Shown here: positions 51,773 to 61,431 of the stretch, piece after piece
Layout: each line of letters begins with the position of its first letter
Position numbering within the stretch: position 1 is the stretch's first letter
Assembly (NCBI GenBank): GCA_900547105.1
Contig: URFL01000010.1
Location: forward strand, 24,789 to 88,788
From: an uncultured Oscillospiraceae bacterium
Lineage (GTDB): Bacteria; Bacillota; Clostridia; Oscillospirales; Acutalibacteraceae
Direction: 5' to 3'
Length of the DNA stretch: 64,000 bases
Made by a program: the position numbers and the translations under genes
The notes under the pieces: generated by a model
What the model saw: only the letters and a program-made list of their open reading frames with translations
What the model was told of the DNA's origin: nothing
The model's database searches: none

Positions 51773-51802
51773 GGTACGGCGAAAAAAATTGCAAATTTCC
51801 TG

Positions 51803-51831
51803 TTGCATTTTAGGATACGGTATGGTATACT
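51803..51831 (+). promoter_or_regulatory. Sigma-A promoter of rpmE
   Basis: -35 TTGCAT (51803-51808), 17-base spacer, -10 TATACT (51826-51831), about 40 bases before the start codon. Confidence 0.82.
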
Positions 51832-51873
51832 ACCATCGTTAATGTTGAGGGTTCCCTGAAAGAGGTGACAATC

Positions 51874-52083
51874 ATGAAAGAGAATATTCATCCGAAGTAT
51901 CAGAAAACGACCATCACCTGCGCCTGCGGCGAAGTGATCGAGACGTCCTCCACCAAAGAGAATATCCGCGTGGAAATTTGTTCCAAATGCCACCCGTTCT
52001 TTACTGGTAAACAGAAACTGGTGGATACCGGCGGTCGTGTGGATCGTTTCAACAAGCGTTTTGGTCTGACGGACAAGAAATAA
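51874..52083 (+). CDS. rpmE: 50S ribosomal protein bL31
   Basis: 69 aa, starting MKENIHPKYQKTTITCACGE and containing EICSKCHPFFTGKQKLVDT. It is the zinc-binding (C+) form: Cys in TCACGE and the CSKC pair. ATG at 51874 with AAAGAGGTGA upstream. It has its own promoter and terminator. Confidence 0.97.
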   Translation: MKENIHPKYQKTTITCACGEVIETSSTKENIRVEICSKCHPFFTGKQKLVDTGGRVDRFNKRFGLTDKK

Positions 52084-52097
52084 GCGCTGCTTTTTCG

Positions 52098-52130
52098 GGA
52101 CAATGCCCTTTCGGCATTGTCCTATTTTTT
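52098..52130 (+). terminator. Intrinsic terminator of rpmE
   Basis: Ten-bp stem GGACAATGCC / GGCATTGTCC around CTTTC, followed by TATTTTTT. It begins about 15 bases after the rpmE stop. Confidence 0.9.
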
Positions 52131-52146
52131 ATCCGGGAGGCACCCT

Positions 52147-52773
52147 ATGGACACCTATCGCACCATCCGCCGCGAAGGGCAGGATGAATTTGTCGAGCGT
52201 CGCTCCCGCTTTATCGGGGCGATCTGCCCGGTCACGACCGAGCAGCAGGCGATCGCGTTTATCAACGACAAGAAAAAAGCGCATTGGGACGCGACCCACA
52301 ATGTGTATGCCTATATCCTGCGGGAGGGGCAGGTGCGTCGCTATTCGGACGACGGCGAACCGCAAGGCACCGCCGGTATTCCGGTACTGGATGTGCTGCA
52401 AAAATCCGGGTTGACCGATTGCGCTGTGGTGGTGACCCGCTATTTCGGCGGGGTGCTGCTGGGCGCGGGCGGGCTGGTACGCGCGTATTCGCATGGTGCG
52501 TCGCTGGCGGTGCAGGCCGGCGGACCGGTGGAGATGCGCCCCTGCACCGTGGCACAGATCGTCGCGCCTTACGCGCAATACGGCTTGCTGGAGCGGTTGA
52601 TTCCCGCTATCGGCGGGGTGATCGACGACACCGCTTTCACCGATCAGGTGACGGTGACACTGCATTTGGAGGATACGCTGCTGCCGCGATTGCAGCAGCA
52701 TCTGACCGAACAAACCGCCGGTCAGCTTTCGGTTTCGGTGACCGACCACACCTTCGCGCCGTTTGATGTGTGA
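52147..52773 (+). CDS. YigZ/IMPACT-family protein
   Basis: 208 aa. N-terminal IMPACT domain: RSRFIGAICPVTTEQQAIAF, SDDGEPQGTAGIPVLDVL, and the family signature VVTRYFGGVLLGAGGLVRAYS; C-terminal ferredoxin-like DUF1949-type domain. Related to eukaryotic IMPACT and E. coli YigZ; the biochemical function in bacteria is not settled. ATG at 52147 with GGGAGG six bases upstream, directly after the rpmE terminator. Confidence 0.93.
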   Translation: MDTYRTIRREGQDEFVERRSRFIGAICPVTTEQQAIAFINDKKKAHWDATHNVYAYILREGQVRRYSDDGEPQGTAGIPVLDVLQKSGLTDCAVVVTRYFGGVLLGAGGLVRAYSHGASLAVQAGGPVEMRPCTVAQIVAPYAQYGLLERLIPAIGGVIDDTAFTDQVTVTLHLEDTLLPRLQQHLTEQTAGQLSVSVTDHTFAPFDV

Positions 52774-52796
52774 ATCGGATCGCCATAGCGAAATAC

Positions 52797-52831
52797 GCGG
52801 GAGGATGCTGTATCCTCCCGCCATTTGTTTG
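52797..52831 (+). terminator. Intrinsic terminator after the IMPACT-family gene
   Basis: Ten-bp stem GCGGGAGGAT / ATCCTCCCGC around GCTGT, followed by CATTTGTTTG, a broken T-tract. It lies about 25 bases after the stop codon. Confidence 0.65.
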
Positions 52832-52975
52832 CGGGGGGCTGTGCAAAGCGGATAATGTTTTCATCATCTAGCGGCGTTTCATCACAATCCCTTCGCCTTT
52901 TTGCTGCGCCAAAGCATCTTTACACAAGGGAGGCTTTGGCGCACCGTTGGTTTTTATAAAATTTATAGGTTCCTA

Positions 52976-53035
52976 ACACCTCATCCACCGCCATTCGGCG
53001 GTCCCCCTTCCCCTCGAAGGGGAAGGCTTGCGAAG
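52976..53035 (+). repeat. Interspersed repeat, copy B
   Basis: Begins ACACCTCATCCACCGCC, contains the palindrome CCTTCCCCTCGAAGGGGAAGG and ends GCTTGCGAAG. Start and end match copy A in the mutS-ylbF gap; the central hairpin units differ, as in modular repeats. Confidence 0.7.
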
Positions 53036-53102
53036 TTGCATCTTTTGCCATAAGTGGAGGAAAATTCCATCTAGAGAAAGGCTTGCGGGGTATGGGTTTC
53101 TT

Positions 53103-53150
53103 CTTTGTCATTCTGAGCGCAGCGAAGAATCTTCTTCCGCATCGCTCCAC
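53103..53150 (+). repeat. Second repeat type (GTCATTCTGAGCGCAGCGAA)
   Basis: The core GTCATTCTGAGCGCAGCGAA followed by GAATCTT is a scattered non-coding sequence known from many bacterial genomes; its translation gives the familiar spurious peptide RFFAALRMT on the opposite strand. One copy is seen here. Confidence 0.6.
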
Positions 53151-53177
53151 AGGTGAACGCGCTCACTTGCGGCAGGC

Positions 53178-53232
53178 AAAAGCCTTCTCCTTGAGGAGAA
53201 GGTGCTGAGCGCAGCGAAGCGAATGAGGTGTC
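53178..53232 (-). repeat. Interspersed repeat, copy C (inverted)
   Basis: On the minus strand it reads CACCTCATTCGCTTCGCTGC, then GCTCAGCACC, the palindrome CTTCTCCTCAAGGAGAAG and GGCTTTT. Same family as copies A and B, opposite orientation to B, 140 bases away. Confidence 0.7.
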
Positions 53233-53592
53233 AGAAAACTATACGATTTTATCAACATAATGTTTGCGCATATTTTCATTGTCATGAGAAATCATCGGTG
53301 TCATATAATTTCCTGCTTTTCCACCTTCTCCATCGCGGCGAAAAGCTGCATCCTCGATGGCTTGATAAAGCCCCATCGAGTGGATTACACTAAAAACAGC
53401 CGCCGGGCACGCAGCGGCAAATGTTGCTGCGAATTTTCAGCGTGAAACGCGACTTTTCCCGACATTTTTTACTTTTTTCAAAAAAATTCAAAAAATAAGC
53501 AGGAAAAACGCCTGTTCGGGGTGTATATACTAGTATAAGTTGTTATAGTATTTTTCTGTCTTGTTTATAAAAATGCTTCGGGAGGTGCTGGT

Positions 53593-54606
53593 ATGTTGGT
53601 ACGCGAACAATTGGAACAGCTGGAAGAGCAGCTGCTCTCTCCCCTGGCCGCACACGCCGGGCGCTCCAAAGGACGGCAGCGCGAGGACATTCCCTGTCGC
53701 TATCGCACCGCATTTCAACGCGACCGTGATCGGGTGATCCATTGCAAGTCGTTTCGGCGATTAAAGCACAAAACACAGGTGTTTTTGTCGCCGGAGGGCG
53801 ATCATTACCGCACCCGGCTGACCCATACGCTGGAGGTATCCCAAATCGCCCGCACCATCTCCCGCGCGCTGCGGCTGAACGAGGATCTGACCGAAGCCAT
53901 CGCGCTGGCGCACGACTTGGGGCACACCCCCTTTGGTCATGCGGGCGAGCGCACGCTGGATCAAATGATGCCCGGCGGGTTCCGGCATTATGAGCAAAGT
54001 CTGCGCACGGTGGATCGGCTGGAAAACGACGGCCGCGGACTCAATTTAACCTATGAGGTGCGAGACGGTGTGTTGAAACATACCCGCGGCGACTGGGCGG
54101 AAACGCTGGAAGGGCGGGTCGTGCGGGTCGCGGATCGGGTTGCGTATATCAACCACGACATAGATGATGCCATTCGCGCCGGGGTGCTGACCGAAGAGGA
54201 TGTACCCGCCGACATCCGCGCGACGCTGGGCGACCGACGCACCACCCGTATTGATACGCTGGTCACCTCCATTGTGGAAAACAGCGGCGAAGTCATCACT
54301 ATGGCACCGGATGTGGAGCAGGCATACAACGCGCTGCACGAGTTTATGTTTGATGCGCTGTATCGCAACCCCATCGCAAAAAGCGAGGAAAGCAAGGTGA
54401 CCGGGCTGCTGTCGCGGATGTTCGAGTATTTTGTGCAGCACCCCGATTCCATCCCGGACGAGTTCCGGATGATTTGCGAAACCGAGGGCGCCGAACGCGC
54501 GGCGTGCGATTATATCGCCGGCATGACCGACAATTTCGCGCTGGATGTATATCACGATTTGTTTATTCCCCGCGGATGGGCGGTCAAGACCGTTCCGTCT
54601 AAGTAA
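53593..54606 (+). CDS. dgt: Deoxyguanosinetriphosphate triphosphohydrolase-like HD protein
   Basis: 337 aa. HD-domain enzyme that splits dGTP (or other dNTPs) to nucleoside and triphosphate. Metal ligands: His in TRLTHTLEVSQIART, HD in ALAHDLGHTPFGHAGE and a later Asp in VVRVADRVAYINHDIDDA. N-terminal CKSFRRLKHKTQVFL is also conserved. First gene of the dgt-dnaG-sigA block, a usual Firmicutes order. ATG with GGGAGG upstream. Confidence 0.94.
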   Translation: MLVREQLEQLEEQLLSPLAAHAGRSKGRQREDIPCRYRTAFQRDRDRVIHCKSFRRLKHKTQVFLSPEGDHYRTRLTHTLEVSQIARTISRALRLNEDLTEAIALAHDLGHTPFGHAGERTLDQMMPGGFRHYEQSLRTVDRLENDGRGLNLTYEVRDGVLKHTRGDWAETLEGRVVRVADRVAYINHDIDDAIRAGVLTEEDVPADIRATLGDRRTTRIDTLVTSIVENSGEVITMAPDVEQAYNALHEFMFDALYRNPIAKSEESKVTGLLSRMFEYFVQHPDSIPDEFRMICETEGAERAACDYIAGMTDNFALDVYHDLFIPRGWAVKTVPSK

Positions 54607-54629
54607 CATATAGAAAATGAGGTGATCGT

Positions 54630-56387
54630 ATGCGGTTCCCCGACAATTTCATACAGGATCTGCTCGGTCGCTGCGATATCGAATCGGTGGTGTCGCCTTA
54701 TGTCCGGTTAAAACGGCGGGGGCGCAACCTGATCGGGCTGTGCCCGTTCCACGGCGAAAAAACGCCGTCGTTCACGCTGTATCCCGAAAACAATTCGTTT
54801 TACTGCTTCGGTTGCGGGGTGGGCGGCAACGCCATCACCTTTATTCAAAAGATCGAAAACCTGGACTATGTGGACGCGGTGAAGCTGCTGGCGGGGCGGG
54901 TAGGCATGCGGCTGCCGGACACGGCGGAGGACGACGCTGCGGCGCGGCTGCGCACCCGTGTGCTGGAAGCCAACCGGGAAGCCGCGCGACTGTATCACCA
55001 GGCGCTCTACTCCCCCGAAGGCAAGCAGGCGCTGGATTATTACCACAGCCGCGGCTACACCGACCGCACCATTCGCCACTTCGGGCTGGGATGGGCGCCC
55101 GGCGGATTTCACTTTTTGATTGACGCGCTGCGCCAAAAGGGATTTCGCGACGAAGAGCTGCAAGCCGCTTTTTTGGCGAAGCGCAGCCAGAAAAACGGAC
55201 GGCTGTTCGATATTTTCCGCGAACGCGTCATCATCCCCATCATCGATGTGCGCGGCAATGTGATCGCGTTCGGCGGGCGGGTACTGGACGATTCCAAGCC
55301 CAAGTATCTCAACTCCTCCGACACGCCGGTGTTCAAAAAGACACACCAACTGTTCGCGCTCAACTTCGCCAAAGCCACCAAGGAGCGCCGGCTGATCTTG
55401 TGCGAGGGATATATGGATGTGATCGCGATGCACCAAGCCGGATTCACCAACGCGGTGGCGGCGCTGGGCACCGCGCTGACGGTTGAAAACGCGCGGTTGC
55501 TGGCGCGGTACGCCGACGAGGTCATCCTCATCTTCGATGCGGACGCCGCCGGACAAAAGGCGACCCAGCGGTCGATCGGTATTCTGCGGGATACCGGTGT
55601 GGACATTCGGGTGGTCACCATTCCGGACGGCAAAGACCCCGATGAATTTATCCGCCGCAACGGACCGGAACGGTTCAAGCTGCTGCTGGAGTGCTCCGCC
55701 AACGATGTGGAATACCGGCTGATGAAGCTGGGGCAACAATATCCGCTGAGCACCGAAAACGGGCAGGTCGCCTATTTGCGCGCCGCCTCGCAAATGCTGG
55801 CGGAGCTGAGCGATCCGGTTGAGCGGGAAATATACGCCGGCAAGCTCGCCAAAGAGCTGTCAGTGACCAAAGAGTCGCTGATGAATCAGATCGCGTATTA
55901 TATCAGCAAGCGGCAGCGCAAAAAGAAGGACAATACGCTGATCCAAGCGGTGCGGCAAAACGAAGCGGCGGTGCAAAAGGTCAACCCCGAAGCGGCGCAG
56001 CATCCCCGCGCCGCCAGCGCCGAACAGCGCTTGCTGGGGCTTTTGATGTTCAACCCGGACTTTATTCGTCCGATCGCGGACAAGCTGTCACCCGATTGCT
56101 TTGCCACCTCGCTCAACCGGCAGCTGTATGAGCAGCTGATCGCGCGCCAGCAACAGGGCGCGGCGATCGACCCCGCTTTGCTGGCGGGCGATGCCTCGCC
56201 CGACCAAAGCGCCTATATCACCCATTTGATGATTCAGGCGCGCGACGCGGTCAACACACTGGAGGAGGCGCAGCAGCTGGCACAGGTGATCCAACAGGAA
56301 AGCCAGCTGAACGCCGCGAGTGATCTGTCCGCGCTGTCGCCGGACGAGATGCAAAAGCTGCTGGAAATTATGCGAAAACAAAAATAA
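54630..56387 (+). CDS. dnaG: DNA primase
   Basis: 585 aa. Makes RNA primers for replication. N-terminal zinc domain with Cys38, His41 (LCPFHGEKTPSF) and Cys59, Cys62 (YCFGCGVGG); Toprim catalytic core with EGYMDVIAMHQAG and IFDADAAGQKAT; C-terminal DnaB-binding domain (SAEQRLLGLLMFNPDFI). ATG with TGAGGTGA upstream, 23 bases after dgt. Confidence 0.97.
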   Translation: MRFPDNFIQDLLGRCDIESVVSPYVRLKRRGRNLIGLCPFHGEKTPSFTLYPENNSFYCFGCGVGGNAITFIQKIENLDYVDAVKLLAGRVGMRLPDTAEDDAAARLRTRVLEANREAARLYHQALYSPEGKQALDYYHSRGYTDRTIRHFGLGWAPGGFHFLIDALRQKGFRDEELQAAFLAKRSQKNGRLFDIFRERVIIPIIDVRGNVIAFGGRVLDDSKPKYLNSSDTPVFKKTHQLFALNFAKATKERRLILCEGYMDVIAMHQAGFTNAVAALGTALTVENARLLARYADEVILIFDADAAGQKATQRSIGILRDTGVDIRVVTIPDGKDPDEFIRRNGPERFKLLLECSANDVEYRLMKLGQQYPLSTENGQVAYLRAASQMLAELSDPVEREIYAGKLAKELSVTKESLMNQIAYYISKRQRKKKDNTLIQAVRQNEAAVQKVNPEAAQHPRAASAEQRLLGLLMFNPDFIRPIADKLSPDCFATSLNRQLYEQLIARQQQGAAIDPALLAGDASPDQSAYITHLMIQARDAVNTLEEAQQLAQVIQQESQLNAASDLSALSPDEMQKLLEIMRKQK

Positions 56388-56446
56388 CCGCCCACCGGCG
56401 GATCGTCAATCATTATGTATAAAAAAAGAAAGGCCAGGTATCCATT

Positions 56447-57628
<1,182 letters not shown>

Positions 57629-57655
57629 TCGGAACACACTAAGGAGAGGTCGCTC

Positions 57656-58051
57656 ATGCATATCAATCTGGAATCGGATTACGCGATCCGCATTGTCAAC
57701 CGTCTGGCCGCCGCAGACGACCGGCTGGACGCGCAAACGCTGGCGGAGCAAGCCCATGTGTCCCCCCGCTTTACGCTGAAGATCATGCGCAAGCTGGGAG
57801 CCGCGGGCATTGTGCGCTCGTTCAAAGGAGCGCACGGCGGCTACACGCTGGCGCGCCCCGCCGACCAAATCACGCTGCGGCAGGTGATCGAAGCGATGGA
57901 AGGTCCCTATCGCTTCAGCCGCTGTCTGGAAGAGGGCTACACCTGCAACTGCTCCGAGCCGGGCGCATGCTCCTACCACGCTGTCTACGACCGCATCACC
58001 CAAATGGTGATCGACGAGCTGGACAAGGTCAACTTTGCGCCCCAGAAGTGA
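57656..58051 (+). CDS. Rrf2-family transcriptional regulator
   Basis: 131 aa. Winged helix-turn-helix of the Rrf2/IscR/NsrR family: DYAIRIVNRLAAAD, TLAEQAHVSPRFTLKIMRKL, GIVRSFKGAHGGYTLARP and ITLRQVIEAMEG. Cysteines in RCLEEGYTCNCSEPGACSYH are placed where Fe-S-binding members carry cluster ligands, so an Fe-S or redox/nitrosative signal is likely. No isc/suf genes are adjacent, so targets are unknown. Follows sigA by 27 bases; ATG with AAGGAGAGG. Confidence 0.9.
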   Translation: MHINLESDYAIRIVNRLAAADDRLDAQTLAEQAHVSPRFTLKIMRKLGAAGIVRSFKGAHGGYTLARPADQITLRQVIEAMEGPYRFSRCLEEGYTCNCSEPGACSYHAVYDRITQMVIDELDKVNFAPQK

Positions 58052-58067
58052 GATTCCCCCGCACCCC

Positions 58068-58106
58068 AAGCCTCTGTGCCGAACCATCGGCACGGAGGCT
58101 TTTTTG
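58068..58106 (+). terminator. Intrinsic terminator after rrf2
   Basis: Stem AAGCCTCTGTGCCG / CGGCACGGAGGCTT with a short loop, followed by TTTTTT. Closes the dgt-dnaG-sigA-rrf2 unit. Confidence 0.9.
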
Positions 58107-58168
58107 CTGCCCGTGCAGTTGCCGCGCGGGCAGCTTCTTTTTATCCCAACCGCGCTCTTCTTGCGTTC

Positions 58169-58197
58169 TTGACAAACCGGCATCGGGACGGTATAAT
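58169..58197 (+). promoter_or_regulatory. Consensus sigma-A promoter of the MarR-MATE-phosphoesterase cassette
   Basis: -35 TTGACA (58169-58174), 17-base spacer, -10 TATAAT (58192-58197): a perfect consensus. Such a strong site is usual where a repressor controls access; autorepression by the MarR protein is inferred, not seen. Confidence 0.92.
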
Positions 58198-58242
58198 AGT
58201 CCCAAATCATTACTTTATAAAAATTGGACTAAGAGGTTTATT

Positions 58243-58683
58243 ATGAGTACCAACATTGCCGACTATATCCAAAGCTACTGCTCCTGCATCCACGAATGGA
58301 ACGCATCGTACGAGGATTACGCCCGCTCGGTGGGATTATCCTTCACCAGCCTGTCCATTCTGTCCGCTATTGACGAAACTCCCAATTGCACGCAAAAAGC
58401 ACTGTGCGAACGGTGCTTTCTTCCCAAGCAAACGGTCAACGCGGCGGTAACGACCCTATACAAAAACGGCTGGATCACCATGCGGGAATGGCCGGAGGAC
58501 CGGCGCAACAAAACCATCCATTTCACCGAAGAGGGTCGGCGGCAAGCGCAACAGATACTGAGCCGGGTACACCACAGTGAACAGACAGCCATGGCGGGGC
58601 TGACCGCCGCCGAGCGGGAGCAGCTGTTGTCGCTGACCAAACGCTATATCACCGCCTGCAAAGAGTCTATGAAAGCGCCGTAA
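58243..58683 (+). CDS. MarR-family transcriptional regulator
   Basis: 146 aa. Winged helix protein with recognition region CTQKALCERCFLPKQTVNAAVTTLYKNGWI and wing EWPEDRRNKTIHFTEEG. MarR proteins are usually dimeric repressors released by small ligands. It stands immediately before a MATE exporter, so it probably controls it. Two Cys in the helix-turn-helix (LCERCF) could sense oxidants. ATG at 58243 with AAGAGG upstream. Confidence 0.9.
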   Translation: MSTNIADYIQSYCSCIHEWNASYEDYARSVGLSFTSLSILSAIDETPNCTQKALCERCFLPKQTVNAAVTTLYKNGWITMREWPEDRRNKTIHFTEEGRRQAQQILSRVHHSEQTAMAGLTAAEREQLLSLTKRYITACKESMKAP

Positions 58684-58749
58684 CGGCTTTTGGGGAACCA
58701 TTCGTTACGCGCCAGCCGTCCAAACTGTTAGATCTGATGAGGTGAACAC

Positions 58750-60120
58750 TTGGAAGCACAAATGAAAATGGAGCACAAGATCAACCTTCGTTGGCTGATC
58801 CTGTTTGCTCTTCCGACGATTTTATCCAGCATTTTTGCCAATCTGTATTCCACCGTGGACGGTATCTTCGTTGCCCGCTGGGTCAATACGGATGCCCTGT
58901 CCGCCATCAACATCACCATGCCGATGACCTTTCTGGCGTCGGCGCTGGGAATGATGTTCGGCAGCGGCGGCAACGCCCTGGTCGCCAAAAAGATCGGCGA
59001 GGGCAAGCGCCACGAAGCCCGCGAGGATTTCTCCCTGATGATGGCGGTGGCCTTCGCCTTCAGTGTGGTGCTGACGCTGCTCTGTTTTATCTTTCTGAAT
59101 CCCCTGTGCCGCTTTTTGGGGTCGGACGACGCGCTGCTGCACTATTGCCGGGAGTATATGATCCCGGTACTGATTTCTCTCCCCTTTGCCGTGTTCGGCA
59201 TGGTGTTCCAGCTCAGCTTTATCACGGTTGGCAAAGCCGGACTGGGCGCCGCTTTTTCTGTGATGGGCGGCGTATTGAACATGGTTTTGGATTGGTTGTT
59301 TATGGGCGTGTTCGGATGGGGATTGGCGGGCGCCGCCATCGCCACCAGCATCGGCTATGCAGTGCCGTCGGTGGTGGGGGCGATCTGGTTTTGCATCAAT
59401 CGCCAACAGGTGCTGTATGTGGTGTGCCCCAAATGGCGCGGACGCACGATTTTGAACAGCTGCATCAACGGATCATCGGAGATGGTCAGCGTGCTGGCTT
59501 TTTCGGTTGTCACCATCTTGTTCAACCGGATTTTGATGGATCTGGGCGGTTCGGACGGCGTGGCATCGCTGACCATCATCTGGTATGCGCAAGGACTGTT
59601 CGGCGGGCTGTTCCGCGGCTATATCAACGGCATCTCGCCGGTGGTCAGCTACAACCTCGGGCGCGGCGACAAAGAGCGGCTATCCCGCCTGTTTCGTATC
59701 AGCATAGGGGCGCTCGGGGTCACCTCCGCCGTGGTGACGCTGGTCAGCTATCTGTTCGGCGGAGCGGTGATCGACTTTTTTGCCAAAGGCAACGAGCATG
59801 TAGCAACGATCGCTCTGCACGGGTTTCGCATTGTCGCCACCAGCTTTGCCATGATGGCTTACAATGTGTTTGCTTCCGGCTGGTTCACCGCTTTGAACGA
59901 CGGCAAAACCTCGGCGATTCTGTCCTTTTGCCGCACCCTGATCTTTATGGTCATACCGGTTCTGGTGCTGCCGCGGCTGTTGGATATGGACGGCGTGTGG
60001 CTATCCATCACGGTGGGCGAGGTGTTGAGCATCGCCATGGCCATCTTCTACTTTATCAAATACCGACATATATGGCGGATGCCAAAACCGGATCAGGTGT
60101 TCGTATCGTCAAAGGAGTGA
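58750..60120 (+). CDS. MATE-family efflux transporter
   Basis: 456 aa, 12 membrane helices. Two homologous halves; N-half begins RWLILFALPTILSSIFANLYSTVDGIFVARWV, with GSGGNALVAKKIGEG after helix 2 and the matching INGISPVVSYNLGRGDKERLS in the second half. MATE proteins export cationic drugs or metabolites with Na+ or H+. Starts with TTG at 58750, seven bases after GAGG; ATGs four and six codons in are alternatives. Sixty-six bases after the MarR gene. Confidence 0.92.
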   Translation: MEAQMKMEHKINLRWLILFALPTILSSIFANLYSTVDGIFVARWVNTDALSAINITMPMTFLASALGMMFGSGGNALVAKKIGEGKRHEAREDFSLMMAVAFAFSVVLTLLCFIFLNPLCRFLGSDDALLHYCREYMIPVLISLPFAVFGMVFQLSFITVGKAGLGAAFSVMGGVLNMVLDWLFMGVFGWGLAGAAIATSIGYAVPSVVGAIWFCINRQQVLYVVCPKWRGRTILNSCINGSSEMVSVLAFSVVTILFNRILMDLGGSDGVASLTIIWYAQGLFGGLFRGYINGISPVVSYNLGRGDKERLSRLFRISIGALGVTSAVVTLVSYLFGGAVIDFFAKGNEHVATIALHGFRIVATSFAMMAYNVFASGWFTALNDGKTSAILSFCRTLIFMVIPVLVLPRLLDMDGVWLSITVGEVLSIAMAIFYFIKYRHIWRMPKPDQVFVSSKE

Positions 60121-60127
60121 TTGTTTC

Positions 60128-61252
60128 GTGGTGTGGGCTTTTATTTTCGGAGGACTGTTTTTGCTCGGTCTTGTCGGGCTGATCATTTTGATCAACGGAG
60201 TGCGACAGCTCCCCTTTGTTGCGGCGCTGGCACACGGCAGCAAAGCGGCAGGCTTTGGCATCGGTGCCATCGTTGTGTTGGTGCCCGCTGCCTTGCTGTG
60301 GATAGCATGGGGATATATGAATGTCATCGTGATCGTGCTGCACCTCACGGTGTTTTGGGGAATCGCCGCGCTCGTTCGGTGCATCGTCCAAAAATGCCGC
60401 CGGCAGCCGCTGCGCCACAACCGCACCGTCGCGGTGGCGGTACTCGCCACGGTCGTGTATCTCGGCGTCGGCTGGGCGCAGGCGCACCATGTTTGGCAAA
60501 CGGACTACACCGTCAACACTGACAAGCCGGTCGGCACGCTGCGGGTGGCTCTGCTGGCGGATGCCCATGTCGGCACGACCTTCAACGGCGATGGACTCGC
60601 CCGGCATGTGGCGCGTATTCAGGAGCAGCAGCCGGATATCGTGGTGATTGCAGGAGATTTTGTGGACGAGGATACCTCCAAAGAGGATATGATCGCGGCT
60701 TGCCGCGCCTTGCAGTCGCTCAACACGCCCCACGGTGTCTACTATGTATTCGGCAACCACGACAAAGGCAAATATTCCAACGGTCAGCGCGGCTATACCG
60801 GCGACGACCTTGCCGCCGAGCTTCAGAAAAACGGCGTCACGGTGTTCCAGGACGAACAGGTACTGATCGACAACCGTTTTTATCTGATCGGTCGTCAGGA
60901 CGCCTCCGAAGAAGTGGACTTTGGCGGCAGCCGCGCCAGCATCGCCGATCTGGCGCGCCCCTTGGATGACGATAAGTTCTCCATTGTGCTGGATCACCAG
61001 CCCCGCGATTACGCTGCCGAAACAGCAGTGGGAGTGGATCTGGTGCTGTCCGGTCACACCCACGGCGGTCAGATGATCCCGCTGATGCAGTTTATGCGCT
61101 GGTTCCATTTGAGCAGCGACAACAACATTTACGGCGCCGAGCGCCACGACCGCACCGACTTTATCGTAACCTCCGGCATTTCGGATTGGGCGGTCAAATT
61201 CAAGACCGGCTGCCGGTCGGAATTCGTGATCGTGGATATCCAGGGGCGCTGA
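60128..61252 (+). CDS. Membrane-anchored metallophosphoesterase (YkuE-like)
   Basis: 374 aa. Three to four N-terminal membrane helices (about 3-25, 42-62, 66-88, 100-118), then a calcineurin-like phosphoesterase domain: DAHVG, AGDFVDEDT, VFGNHDKG, LDHQPRD and SGHTHGGQ give the full set of metal ligands. Related to YkuE, which can act on lipid or nucleotide phosphates; substrate unknown. GTG start at 60128 with AAAGGAGTGA upstream, seven bases after the MATE stop, so the two are co-translated. Confidence 0.88.
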   Translation: MVWAFIFGGLFLLGLVGLIILINGVRQLPFVAALAHGSKAAGFGIGAIVVLVPAALLWIAWGYMNVIVIVLHLTVFWGIAALVRCIVQKCRRQPLRHNRTVAVAVLATVVYLGVGWAQAHHVWQTDYTVNTDKPVGTLRVALLADAHVGTTFNGDGLARHVARIQEQQPDIVVIAGDFVDEDTSKEDMIAACRALQSLNTPHGVYYVFGNHDKGKYSNGQRGYTGDDLAAELQKNGVTVFQDEQVLIDNRFYLIGRQDASEEVDFGGSRASIADLARPLDDDKFSIVLDHQPRDYAAETAVGVDLVLSGHTHGGQMIPLMQFMRWFHLSSDNNIYGAERHDRTDFIVTSGISDWAVKFKTGCRSEFVIVDIQGR

Positions 61253-61272
61253 CCGCCCTCTTTCCCACCACC

Positions 61273-61316
61273 AACAGCAGCGCCGCCCGCGCAATGCAGG
61301 CGGCGCTGCTGTTTGC
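61273..61316 (+). terminator. Terminator after the metallophosphoesterase gene
   Basis: Perfect 15-bp stem AACAGCAGCGCCGCC / GGCGGCGCTGCTGTT around an 11-base loop, followed by TTGCTG. Very stable but with a short T-tract. Confidence 0.65.
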
Positions 61317-61358
61317 TGTCTATACGGTCGACGGGCACTTTTCTTTCGTTGGTTTTCG

Positions 61359-61387
61359 TTGCTTTTTGTTGGAAATTGTGTTATCAT
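61359..61387 (+). promoter_or_regulatory. Probable sigma-A promoter of the Spo0A-like regulator gene
   Basis: -35 TTGCTT (61359-61364), 17-base spacer, -10 TATCAT (61382-61387), about 45 bases before the start codon. Confidence 0.6.
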
Positions 61388-61431
61388 ACGAAGCATAGAG
61401 GCGGTAAACCACGAGAGGAGGTTTTCCCGTT

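Larger units (their letters stand above)
52832..53592. other. Repeat-rich spacer before dgt
   Basis: About 760 bases with no credible gene. It holds two oppositely oriented copies of the scattered repeat (52976-53035 and 53178-53232), a second repeat type at 53103-53150, a hairpin CTCGATGG / CCATCGAG at 53353-53380, an AT-rich tract (53455-53500) and a 12-bp palindrome TATACTAGTATA at 53526-53537. A clean promoter for dgt could not be picked out. Confidence 0.7.

Noticed and set aside
52920..53150. 76-codon minus-strand frame containing RFFAALRMT
   Set aside because: Translation of scattered non-coding repeats; this peptide string is a familiar false gene. No ribosome site or conserved domain.
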